64,000 nucleotides of DNA from Epiperipatus broadwayi (Eukaryota > Onychophora > Udeonychophora > Euonychophora > Peripatidae), in contig JAQFVV010012396.1 of assembly GCA_028023455.1 (NCBI GenBank), positions 11,635,296 to 11,699,295 of the forward strand, in the 5' to 3' direction. Position numbers and translations under genes: made by a program. Under the pieces are notes generated by a model. The model saw only the letters and a program-made list of their open reading frames with translations, had not been told where the DNA came from and did not search any database. Of this stretch, positions 50,603 through 61,190 are shown piece after piece. Numbering within the stretch: the stretch's first letter is position 1; every line of letters begins with the position of its first letter.

Positions 50603-51232
50603 ATTTATTGTATTGTTTATCACAAAACTTTATAGAACTCTACTGCCTCTACACATAGATTTGAAAGCTTAGACTGTTGTACTTTCATAGTACTTATGAT
50701 GAGCCACCTCTATAAAATAATTTTTAGACCACCTTTTTTTATGTGTGATCATATTAATATAAAAAGTGTTTAAGAATTTTTTCCCCACTATTATCTCTAA
50801 GTCATAATCATTTGGATGTAAGCAATAAACGTTTAACCAGTAAGATGATACCAGCAAGAAGAATTAATAAAATTTATTAGAACTATAGAATGAGCATAGA
50901 TTATTTTTTGGCCTATACTATAAATTTCATCCGATCTGATAATTCATTATCTTGCTAGTGAGGAAATAATTTTTGCATTGATTTTTGTCTAACAAAAATG
51001 AAAAATAAATATTGCTGATTAAGATGAAATGTTGTACCTTTTATTATTAATGAAGAAAAAGTCAAAACATTAAAAAATAAAGATATTTGATTTCGAAGAA
51101 AGATCTGAAATTTCCAAAATAATAGTCTCCCTTTCTAATTAATTAATAAGAATGGACAAATTTAAGAGCTATATCATGATGTATAAAATTTTCAGTTTAT
51201 AATTTTATCAGTATGGCTTTAAAATGATAAAT
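50603..51232. other. No gene recognised
   Basis: AT-rich; no coding-like frame. Confidence 0.5.
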
Positions 51233-51428
51233 ATAAAGCCTGTCTATTAAAGTTTGAGGAATTGCTATCTTAATATAAAATCGAGCACTGATTGTATATA
51301 TGTATAGAAGATTATGATCTGGCCCAACTTATGAGTGCTGGTTTTGCATGAATATTGGAATAATGTATCTTTTTCGCATGTGTGTGGATGAATAGACTAA
51401 AAAATTCTGAGTTCAAATCCCTCTACAT
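51233..51428 (+). repeat. Family P, single plus unit
   Basis: CTATTAAAGTTTGAGGA, GCTATCTTAATATAAAAT, TTATGAGTGCTGGTTTTGCA and GAGTTCAAATCCC (box-B-like end) match the family-P units. There is no inverted partner next to it. Confidence 0.75.
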
Positions 51429-51617
51429 ATATATTTTCTTAATGCCTTATCGATATTGCATAAGCAGAAATAACAATACAAGACAATATCGATGGTGATT
51501 AATAGCAGTTGAGTCATCAAAATATTACAAATTATATAAAATAAAACAATACCATTTACTAAGCTGATAATTTTCTGTGTAGACATAATTTCATTCTATG
51601 GTGATCAGGACTTCATC

Positions 51618-51731
51618 GACTATTACTTTTTTTTTCATATGTCATAGTATCAGCCGGGACGTGAACCCACAACCGTCTGCAACCAACTACTTGCTTGCAA
51701 GGCGGCTGCGATGACCTCTTGACAAACTATT
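51618..51731 (-). mobile_element. tRNA-derived SINE, family T, copy 7, 5' end deleted
   Basis: Body 51636-51724: minus strand GAGGTCATCGCAGCCGCC, loop CTTGCAA, the TTGGTTGCAGACGGTTG insertion, GGTTCACGTCCCGG, poly-A. The D-arm start is missing (GTCAAGAGGTC). ACTATTA flanks both ends (near 51619 and 51725). Confidence 0.8.
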
Positions 51732-53148
51732 ATTTAATAATTAAAATACTAAAGTTTTGGATGTTGTTTGTTTATATATATATTGAACCGGGTGGGAGTA
51801 GATAATATAAAAGAAACCAAGTGAAGATGAATAATCTTAATAAAATATTGTGAAAAAAAAATTGTTTTGTTTCTTTAATAAAAAAATAAATATTACAAAA
51901 TTATTTATTATACCTCGATCTACTCCAGCTGCACTTTAGTATTGCATTACACTGATCCCTCAGGCAGAGAAGCACAATACCAAAGCTACCTATAGCTAGA
52001 CCGAAGTTACACAAGGTACAACTTACGACCACCTTTCTAAGCTACAGAACTTCTCAGCTGCTAAATTCAACCCCTGTCATTCAAGGCACTTTATTTGTTT
52101 TGAAATAAACTTCAGGCACCAGTTAATTACAGATGTAATTAACATGCCCTGAATGATGGATATTAATTCAGTGCTTGATTAATTCCAAACTAGCTCAATG
52201 GAAGCATATTATAATAACAAGCTTTAATAGATTCTTTACCAAGTGATAATTAGTGGTAGGGGTAAAAGAATTGATGGACAAATACTAAATTTCCAAAATA
52301 ATTTATTTTTTAAATACTTTAAATTAACTTATGACCCAATTTATCATCCCTTCCCTGAATAAAATAATAATTCCATATAATATAACAGGCATACATATTT
52401 TATATAAAGCATGAAATATATATATATGATGCACACACATTCTACCATAAGCTATTTATTTGTATGATTCGGATAGTTCTATAAATATTTGTTGATTACA
52501 TTAACCTGCACATAAATAGTTATTTTATGCTAGTTATAGAGTTCACTTAAGTTGACTCTGGATATCTCAAAGATTGCAATGGCTATAGTAATAAATTAAT
52601 GTTACACTAGGAATGGGAATAATGAAGAAATTAATATTGCCTATAGGTTTTTCAGGTACACATTTTTCTAGATTGACATCTGCTTTCTTTCTCCTCTAAA
52701 GAGTGTATGTTACCAACTGACTGGAATTTTAGATAGATGACTGTGGTTACTTGCAGCATTTCAGTCTGGCAGATAGATGTTTGAGGGGCTCAGGTTATTA
52801 GATATTCATTGTGGCTAATTATAGAGACTTTCAGAATATTCTAGGACAGTCAGAGACTGGAGTACAACAGTATACTTCTGATTAGCAATGGATGGTTTTC
52901 TTGGCATTCACAAAAATAAGTTTCATTTGCACAGACTGGAAATTATAGTAGGTATACCACAAATAACACTGCTAAAAGAGATGATGATGAGTTTTTTCAG
53001 GCCTATTTATATGTGGTCCTCTTATTGTTATTATCCATTCAAATCAATTTGATTAAATTTTAAATTAGTTAAATTTATTAATTAAATTCCCATTGTCTCT
53101 TAATTCACATTCCTTCTTAGATTAATCTAACTGTGGATAAGATTTAAC
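51732..53148. other. No gene recognised
   Basis: A block at about 51915-52150 is GC-richer than the surroundings but has no long frame. The rest is AT-rich. Nothing identifiable. Confidence 0.5.
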
Positions 53149-54270
53149 TTTTTTGATTATGGATGATTCATTTGTCATATGGCCTCATGGCATTGATGCC
53201 TTAAATTCTTTTCTCGTTTTTATAAATAATTGTCATCCAAATATTAAATTTACTATGGAAGTTTAAAATAACAGATTGCTTTCTTTTCTAGATGTTTTAA
53301 TTGCAAGAAAATGTGATGAAACATTATCAATAGCAGTTTACAGAAAATCCACCATTACAAACAGATATCTTGATTTTAATTTTCATCATCATCCTGCACA
53401 AATTTTTTCTGTAGCAAAAAATCTTTTGAGTAGAGTTTATAATTTATCTGATAAAGAACATCTTACTCAAGAAATAGATCTTACAAAAAATATTCCACTT
53501 TCTGATAATTATAATAAAAACATCATATGTAAGGCTTTACATAACATTAATACTAAAAAGAAAGAAGAGGATACAATTGACAATTCCTCTTTTAATAGAG
53601 TAATTATTACTTTATATTAAAGAGGTTACTGATAAAATCAGTAGAAGACTACCTTGTTTTAATATAAAGACTACTTTTTCTACTGGCAAAAAAATTGATT
53701 TTTTATATAAATCTAAAGACAGAATATTTTTGGAACATCAAGGAGTTTATGAAATTTCATGTTTGCAGTGCTCAAGAAACTATGTGGGTCAGTCTAATAG
53801 ATGAATATATGTCAGAATTAAGGAATAGAGAAATGCTTTTAATCAAAAAATTAGCACATCAGTTTTAACTTTCCATTTTTTAGAAATTGGTCACAAACCT
53901 GATTTTGACAATACAAAAATACTTGTTAATTTGGAAAGATGTGATTTAAGAACCATGAGAGGGTCAATTGAAATATTAAAGAGACTTACTGGTTTAAATA
54001 GGGCTGATGAAGCACAACGTATTCCAGCTATATGGAAACCTCTCATTTTATTTAATATTAATTTAAAATTAATAGGTCAAAAAACTGAGGGAAATAAACA
54101 TTTTGATAAGCCTCATATTGTGAATGCTGAACTACTTCAAGTTGAATCTCATCTTGCACTGAGTCGTGTTATTGTTTGAGATCTAACAATTTTTTTTTCA
54201 AAAGTTAACCTTAATAATGGCGATTGCTAATCCATCGAAATATCAGATTGTAATGCAAAATAATACTTGT
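53149..54270 (+). pseudogene. Penelope-like element: end of RT plus GIY-YIG endonuclease, 5'-truncated
   Basis: Frame 1 (53149-53263) reads FLIMDDSFVIWPHG, the motif-C region (MDD where YVDD is usual), then NNCHPNIKFTMEV and a stop. Frame 53276-53620 carries LLSFLDVLIARK, VYRKSTITNRYLDF, HHHPAQ and SVAKNLLSR, the thumb region of Penelope-like RTs. From about 53734 come GVYEISCLQC, RNYVGQSNR and RIKE, i.e. the GIY...YVG catalytic core of the GIY-YIG domain; GHKPDFDNTKIL and IPAIWKPL (54029-54052) complete it. The frame 53931-54179 ends with a stop at 54178, followed by a 3' tail to about 54270. At least three stops or frameshifts disable it. In the family, the GIY-YIG domain cuts target DNA. 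The 5' RT domains are missing. Confidence 0.85.
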
Positions 54271-54379
54271 TTTTTCCCAAAAATTATATATATATATACA
54301 ATATTTTAGTAAATTATATCATATGTATTGTAATATTAAATGTCATACTTTTATTTCAACATGCTTCTTTGGGTTTTAG

Positions 54380-54549
54380 TTCTATGGCCAACAGTAGGTA
54401 TATAAATCCATTCAAGCCTCTTCCAACATGTCCATTTCTAGTAAAACCTGGACCTCCTCCAGAACCAGAATATTGCTATGTTCCAGCATGTATGTGTTGT
54501 GAAAAAGAAAGAGTCTATCAAAAACGTAAAATGATTCCAGGTTATGGAG
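54380..54549 (+). CDS. Candidate exon of an unidentified host gene
   Basis: A 170-nt open segment sits between a plausible acceptor (TTTGGGTTTTAG, ending 54379) and donor (GGAG/GTAATT at 54549/54550). The translation has non-AT-driven, protein-like composition: SMANSRYINPFKPLPTCPF, LVKPGPPPEPEYCYV and PACMCCEKERVYQKRKM, ending PGYGG. It is proline-rich, with two C-x(1,2)-C spacings (CMCC) and a basic end. ATG at 54384 could be the true start (first coding exon after a 5' UTR intron), or this may be an internal exon. Outside the splice sites both flanks translate to AT-driven noise. I do not recognise the family. No partner exon could be found in the window, so it may belong to a gene spread over long introns. 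Confidence 0.4.
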
Positions 54550-54689
54550 GTAATTATTGCAATTTGTGTATATGTGATTGTATAATATTTTGAATAATTA
54601 ATGAATAATATAATTCACATGATATTTTTGATGAAATTTAAATAGCATTTTTAAGATTAAATAACTTACCTTTTTAGACTAAATAAATA

Positions 54690-56015
54690 ACCCAGATTTA
54701 TAAGCTCCCTATATTCATCCACTCTATCCAATATAACCAATACACATGACCACATGCATGTGAAAAAAATCTCTAATATACATATTTCATGCTGAATTAG
54801 CACTCATCAGTTGGTACAGATCATGAACTTTCACACACACAAACATATATATATATATACATATAATTAATGCTTGGTTTATATTAGGATTCATACAATT
54901 TAATGGGAAGGCTTCTGCTCTCTACTCTCCAATTCTTCAGTCATTTATATCACTGAAAATCTGATGGTGGATGTTAATGTATTCATTTAAATATACAGGA
55001 GAGGGATAGTCAAAATGCAGGCTGAATATGTAATATTGGAATACAAGTATAATGTATATACTTAACCAAGATGTTATTAAAGGGGATTTGAACCCAGACT
55101 TTCAATCTCCCCACAATCATCCACTCTATCAAATATAATTGATACACATAAAAAGGGGATTTGAACCCAGACTTTCAATCTCCCCACAATCAGCCACTCT
55201 ATCAAATATAATTGATACACATAAACCATATACACGTGAAAAATTAACTGATCCCATTATACATATTTCATGCTGAACCAGCACTCATCAGTTGGTTCGG
55301 ATCATCGTCTCCCACATGTATATATAATCAGTACTCAGTTTGGAGAGTGCAGAGGATTGAAACCTGTTCATTAAAGTGGGTGGATTAGTTAACTTAATAT
55401 AAACTAAACACTGATTATCTAATCTATATGTGTAGGAAATGATGATCCAGACCAATTTGTGAGTGCTGGTTCAGCATAAAATATGTATATTGGAGATCAT
55501 TTATCTTTTTTATATGTATGTGGTCATGTGTATTGGTTATATTGGATAGAGTGGATGACTTTAGGGAGCTTGAAAGTCAGGATTCAAATTCCCTTTAATT
55601 ACATCTAGGTTAAGTATATACATTATACTTGTATTTCAATATTATATATTCAAACTGTATTTTTCCCATCCTTCTTCTCTGTATTTAAATGGACATATTA
55701 AGGTCCTATATATGAGGGATTAGGTTGATTTTAGGCCAACATGGATATGATTATAATATTGGCATCACCAAGAGATTTGAGGATTCCATCATCAGAATTT
55801 CAATGATACCAATGGCTGAAGAGTTAAAGAGTGGAAAGGATTGAAGTGTGTATTTTCTATCTGAAAATAAACCGAACACTGATTCTATGTGTGGCGGAGA
55901 TGATAACCCAGACCACATGTATGGGGTCATGTACATCGGTTATATTGGATAAAGTAGATGACTGAAAGAAGTTTAAAAGTCTGGGTTTAAATTCCCTTTA
56001 ATAACGACTAAAATT
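54690..56015. repeat. Family P cluster: two minus units then two plus units
   Basis: Minus-orientation units are at 54690-55050 and 55079-55340, plus-orientation units at about 55341-55620 and 55690-56015. Landmarks are GATTTGAACCCAGACTTTCA, CAGCACTCATCAGTTGG, GTGAGTGCTGGTTCAGCATA and GAGCTTGAAAGTC. The minus unit at 55079 contains a 73-bp tandem duplication (55079-55151, 55152-55224; one difference in the first 60 bp). The whole forms a large imperfect palindrome centred near 55340. Confidence 0.85.
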
Positions 56016-56166
56016 CTAGGCGAGACTATTCAAATATTTTATATATAAAAATTTTAATATATATATATATGAATTTTAAATGTTGTTTGGCTAAAATACT
56101 TTATAAATAATTGATTTTTAATATATATTTTAAATCTGACCATTATATATATATATATATATATAT

Positions 56167-57663
56167 TGAAGCAGTCGGATCTGAGTTCAATCCTAGCTTC
56201 ATGACATCTAGCCATAAGCCCATTTTCAAACCCTAGTACTAACCTTGAATTTCCGATGCATTGGGGCTTTATACGTTCAATCCATGCTAATTTCCATAAA
56301 ATCAAATGCGTATTAAAATTAATTAGTTTCAGATTTAAATTGATCAATTCTATTAATAAATTCATGATAGAATTATTCATGAATTTATATATTATAACTG
56401 CGTGGATTGTGCATATATATTTGTAAATATTTAAATATATACAATTGTTTAAAAGTTTCATTGCATCAGGAATGATTGATTTTATTTTTAAATAATTTGT
56501 TAAAGTTTAATGATTAAAAGCTACATTTTTTCGATAAGCTTTCAGATTTTCCCTTTCCAAAAACAATAGTTAAAGTTTTATTAATTAGAAAAAAAGATAA
56601 GGATTTTCTAATTAAAATCATTTTCTGATTTTAAGAATTCATTTTCTAATTAGAAAATGAATTCAAGTTAATGAGTTTGAAAGCCTTATTGAAGGAATGT
56701 ATCTAAAAACAACCAGTGAATCTAAAAACATTGATAATAAAAGAAGCGCTAGCCTGAAGGCATCAGAGGACAGATATATAGCTCTGAAAATTTTGGAGGA
56801 AAAAGCCATCTTTGTTGTAGAGAAGTGCAGTAAACTCTGTGCATTTTAAATAGTGTTTCGATCATGGTAAGGGGCTAAACGTCAGGAATCTGGCTATCGG
56901 TTCCTGAAGTCCCCTGAAAATCTTCAATGGAGCTGCTAAATTCTTTCCGGACAAATCAGGCTGCCAAAATCAAATAAAATGCTGTTCAAGTAATCAATCA
57001 AATGGTGCCTATGTTTTACCAACTCGGACGTGTGACCTAAGGGAACCAGTCCTGGAAGAAATGGGTAATATATTTCCATAATGAACCCTAAACCGTCTGG
57101 CCAGTTTCCGAACTTTACTTTACACTCCCTTTAAGAGCTCTTTCATTCATTTATAATGTAATAATACTCTGTGTAAAACCTTTAGAAAATGAATTCTTAA
57201 AATCAGAAAATGATTTTAATTAGGAAATCCTTATCTTTTTTTCTAATTAATAAAACTTTAACTATTGTTTTTGGAAAGGGAAAATCTGAAAGCTTATCAA
57301 AAGAATGTAGCTTTTAATCATTAAACTTTAACAAATTATTTAAAAATAAAATCAATCATTCCCGATGCAATGAAACTTTTAAACAATTATATATATTTAA
57401 ATATTTACAAATATATACGCACAATCCACGCAGTTATAATATATAAATTCATGAATAATTCTATCATGAATTTATTAATAGAATTGATCAATTTAAATCT
57501 GAAACTAATTAATTTTAATACGCATTTGATTTTATGGAAATTAGCGTGGATTGAATGTATAAAGCCCCAATGCATCAGAAATTCAAGGTTAGTACTAGGG
57601 TTTGAAGTGGGCTTATGGCTAGATGTCATGAAGCTAGGATCGAACTCAGATCCGACTGCTTCA
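56167..57663. mobile_element. 1.5-kb element with 480-bp terminal inverted repeats
   Basis: The left arm 56167-56649 and right arm 57182-57663 are reverse complements with few mismatches over about 480 bp. Outer ends are TGAAGCAGTCGGATC; inner ends are GAATTCATTTTCTAA. The left inner end is extended into a perfect 30-bp palindrome (56635-56664). The core, 56665-57181, is GC-richer than anything nearby and unique in the window. Frames 56054-56461 (minus) and 57370-57849 (plus) are translations of the two arms, not genes. No target duplication is visible. It could be a non-autonomous foldback DNA transposon or an inverted segmental duplication. Confidence 0.8.
56697..56849 (+). CDS. Short unidentified frame in the core of the inverted-repeat element
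   Basis: Fifty codons from ATG to TAA, in a frame open since 56661. Composition is balanced and helix-compatible: MYLKTTSESKNIDNKRSA, then ASEDRYIALKILEEKAIFVV, ending SKLCAF. There is no recognised domain. It is the only non-AT-driven frame in the element; it may be a remnant of a captured or transposase sequence, or chance. Confidence 0.25.
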   Translation: MYLKTTSESKNIDNKRSASLKASEDRYIALKILEEKAIFVVEKCSKLCAF

Positions 57664-57953
57664 TTTCTTTTCACTTCAAAAAAAACAATGAAAAAAAAAT
57701 CTCTTTACTTATGCGTTATACATTCGCATAAGTGTACTCGACTAATTGGCAGACTCTGGGAGAACAGCATTAGCGTGAATATCATCTGTACAAACTACAA
57801 AAATTATACATGTCTCACTGCGATCATTTTTTTTTTTAATATTATCTAGTTTATAATAAGCTTATAATAAATCGGTCCGATAATCAAGTCTCATTTTCCC
57901 CATGGTCATGTCAGTCGGTCATCTGTATATATATCTGTCATTTAATGTTTGTC

Positions 57954-59061
57954 TTATTGTTTCCCTGGATCAGGTGGCACATATGGTTTTAACTTTTGAT
58001 AATGGTCGTAGTCTTGGTCTTTTCTGGTTGGTGTCAAGTTCCCATAGTCTATTGCAGTCAAAAAGTCTATGGTCTTTTCTATTGCCATAGGGCACATCCC
58101 AAGCATGATTCTTTGGATCCATGGGGGTAAATGATGTCTGATCATCCGGATGATGTGTTGGTCCTCATATTTGAAGGCTGTTAGGGATTTGAATATGGTT
58201 ACTTGCTGGATGAAGTAGGCTGCATATCCCTGTCTGCAGTTTTCTTGATACGTCTGAGTGTTCAGTCTATGCAAAATGCCCTCCTGCCTTTCTTCACTCC
58301 AATATTTTTTTAAAATGGTCTTTTCATATCCTTGGATCATGGTAGGTGGTTTTTTAATAGCTTCCACCATGCCTTGGCAGCTTCTCTTAAGTAGTGGCTG
58401 GCTAGGGTAACCTTTTCCTTTTCTGCTATAGAGTGCAGACAGAAAAATTCTTTAATGCTGTCTAGATGATCTATGGGCTTTTCTCCTGGGTCACCCCTAA
58501 AAATTTGAATTTCTACAGCAGATATAAGGGATGGTCTCTGCAAGTTCCTTAGACTCATTTCGGAGTTTATTGTCTGTTCCATTTCTACTTTTGATTTTAT
58601 CTTACTAGTGGTCTGAACATCTTTTTTTTTTCCCTGTCTGTATTTAAATCAGTTTCTGCAACCATTTCTTGGTTTGACTCATATTTTCCACTGTCATCTT
58701 CTTTACTATCCACAACTTCTTTTGGTGTGGTCTGATCATCATTATTACTTCTTAGAGCCTTGTAAGTGTCTATTGCTGTATGATGCTTTACAATCTCTGG
58801 GTTGGTTTGGGTCCCTCATGTTTCCTCAAAGTTTAAAATCCTTTCCATCATCATCATCATTAGCTTCCTGTCTTCTCTCATTTCTCTGAGGATCGTATGA
58901 AAAGTCTCTCGATTGTCGTGATCATCTTTAGCCATCTTTCTGCTTTGATGGTTGCACTTTTTCCTATTGATCTGATTTTTAAAAGTGGTTTCTCGTTCAC
59001 TGGAGGTGGTTGAAGGCGCATCACTATCGTCAGTCAATCTTTTATCTAATTGTTCTTCCAT
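57954..59061 (-). pseudogene. Ty3/gypsy-type gag remnant
   Basis: Three minus-strand frames in order. 58816-59061 starts MEEQLDKRLTDDSDAPS and is a polar, Met-rich N-terminus. 58337-58582 reads IQIFRGDPGEKPIDHLDSI, FFCLHSIAEKEKV and LREAAKAWW. 57954-58370 reads YEKTILKKYWSEERQEGIL and HHLPPWIQRIML. The pattern FxGDP, a short helix, then AxxWW is that of the capsid-like Retrotrans_gag domain of LTR elements, which packages element RNA in particles. One stop plus two frame changes break it. No CCHC zinc knuckle, protease or pol follows, and no LTRs were found around it, so it is a fragment. A domesticated gag is unlikely given the frameshifts. Confidence 0.55.
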
Positions 59062-59591
59062 CTTTGAAAGTGAATAAATAATATAATAAACAATGTGAAT
59101 CAAACTTATAGCACTCTCTGTATACTCAAATAATAATTTTTTTCTTCAGTACATTTAATTAGGTCTCTGACTACTGGTCCCATTGTCCCTATCTTCATTA
59201 ACTGCTGCATATTATTTCCCCAATCTATGTAATCTGCCTTTTTTAGTTTAGTAATGGAAGCTAGAAGTAAACATACTGCATAAGACAAAACAGATGCAAA
59301 TAAAATTAAAAAAATATGTGAAAAATAAATAGTAAGTCTAAATTTTAAAAGTATAAAATCATGAAAAAGCAAGTATTATGAAGAGCAATATAACAAAGTT
59401 AAAGAAGAAGCTGTTAAGTAATTGTTGGACAGAATAATTTAAAGTAACGAATGAAGGAGACAAATAAAAAAGAAATATATGACAAAAACGGGAGTTATAA
59501 ATAAAAAGGGAAAATGTACTTAAAAAATAAAACTTAAGAAAATAAAGATACAGAAAGAGAATTTAAAAAAAATGGATAAAGATTAAAACAT
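59062..59591. other. Leader side of the gag remnant and unidentified DNA
   Basis: The minus-strand frame 59106-59372 has a protein-like end (KKADYIDWGNNMQQLMKI, VVRDLIKCTEEKNYYLS) after an AT-driven, hydrophobic beginning. It may be an exon-like or retroelement remnant; I do not recognise it. Confidence 0.35.
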
Positions 59592-60368
59592 AGATAATCC
59601 ACTTAAGGATGATAGCATATCTAAGTTTAATCCAAATTTTCAAATCTTTAGCTTTTCTTTTCCACAATACACCATAAAAGTTTTTTATTTCATAAATCTA
59701 TCTCACATGTGGTCTTTTTCTGGATCTTTTACATTTGGATGGGTGGGGTACAGATTAAGACTTTAACTGTACATCTATTATCATATTTATCCCATCTCAG
59801 TTTGTTTTTTAATTTTTTTCAATGTTGTCATGTTTTTACCTGTATTAATTATATGAATAAGATATTTCTAGTTATAACTTCTAATTCTTGATTAACAACC
59901 TTTATTTTTTTTTGAAAAAATCAATTAATCATTGCTTTAATCTATTTAGTATTTATCTTTAGTTCTCATATCTTACTTTCATCTGATAACTCTTGCAATA
60001 TTCCTGAAACTTTGGAGCATTATTAGCAAAAATAATCTCATCATCTGTCAAATCTAGATAATTTAATAATCTCTATTTAATTCTACTCTTTTCACTTATC
60101 ATTTTAATCCACAAAATACTTCCAATAAAATTTTGTAAAAAGTTTTTGAGATGTGGAGTCACCCTGTCTTACATCCTTCTCAATATTCTTATTATCATTA
60201 TGTAATCTAATCATTGCTGTTGCATTTTGATAATATTCTTCAGAATATAATAATATCCCAGTTCTATATCCTGATGATACAATATTTTAATGATTATAGA
60301 CATGCTTATTGAATCAATGCCTTTTCAGAATCTACAAATCCAAAGCATAATGGCATTCCATATTCATT
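59592..60368 (-). mobile_element. RTE-like retrotransposon copy 5, decayed fragment
   Basis: Matches the 3' half of copies 1 and 2 in order: the CACATGTGGTCTTTTTCTGG block, then the RT C-terminal region, a block matching the motif-C surroundings (ATCATCTG...AAATCTAGATAATTTAATAA), GGAGTCACCCTGTCTTACA, and it ends near CCATATTCATTGG. It has large internal deletions and no open frame. Confidence 0.8.
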
Positions 60369-61012
60369 GGATAATAGAAATTTTGGAAATACATTAAATA
60401 TAAAAAATATGATGAAAAGAGTAAATTGACCATTAAGGAGGGTAATAAATATATAGACAAGATAGAAACAGAAAAAAAAATCTTTAAATAATTAAGGCTC
60501 GAAGAGAATAAAGAAAAGAATAAATTTGATATGGATAGTAAAGAAATAACTGAGAATACAATTATAAATACAAAAGAAAAATTAATACAAGTTTTAACAA
60601 TTAAAAATGGAAAAGTATAAAAATTTTAATGAATTGGCAGATAAAGTGAATTTAAGATTAGGGTGAAAGTCGTTTATCTTGTCATTGAATTGTTTTAATT
60701 TGACTGCAAGTGGAGATATTTTATAGAATTGAAAGATTACAAAAGTGAAGTTAGTTTTTAATGAAAGGAGAAAAATATTGCTGACTATACATAATAACAA
60801 TTATGTTTAAAATTTCTCATAGCATCCCTAATAAATTAATGTATGAATGAATAATCGCAAAATATAGGGAAAATACAAAAAGGATCTAAAAATGATTTTA
60901 AAAAATCATGTTTTGCATTGACTCAAAGTGTAAGATGAATTATAGATGGAATTTGAAAGCATACTTTAGCTGTTTTACATAGTAAAAAAATGTTTTATAG
61001 TGATATAAAACT
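60369..61012. other. No gene recognised
   Basis: A-rich on the plus strand; no coding-like frame. Confidence 0.5.
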
Positions 61013-61190
61013 ATTGTTAAAACAGACAAAACTCACTATATATATTGCCACACACAGCAAACTAGAATCAATGGATGCCAGAAGGTTTGTGCATAAAATC
61101 CCCATCTAGTGCCTACTCATCCAATATCCCCAGACTAGTTTCTGGCTTATGGCCTTCGTCAGTGAGGAGCCTTGGATCTGAAAGCACTAC
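61013..61190 (-). repeat. Family M fragment with one terminal repeat
   Basis: AAAACTCACTATATATATTG at the left end matches the terminal repeat of the foldback at 1251. The interior CAATGGATGCCAGAAGGTTT, GTGCCTACTCATCCAATATC and GGATCTGAAAGCACTAC match 36240-36370. The right terminal repeat is missing. Confidence 0.8.

Noticed and set aside
56054-56461. 135-codon frame and its twin at 57370-57849 as a duplicated gene
   Set aside because: Both lie in the inverted arms of one element; composition is AT-driven and they are mirror translations of the same arm.
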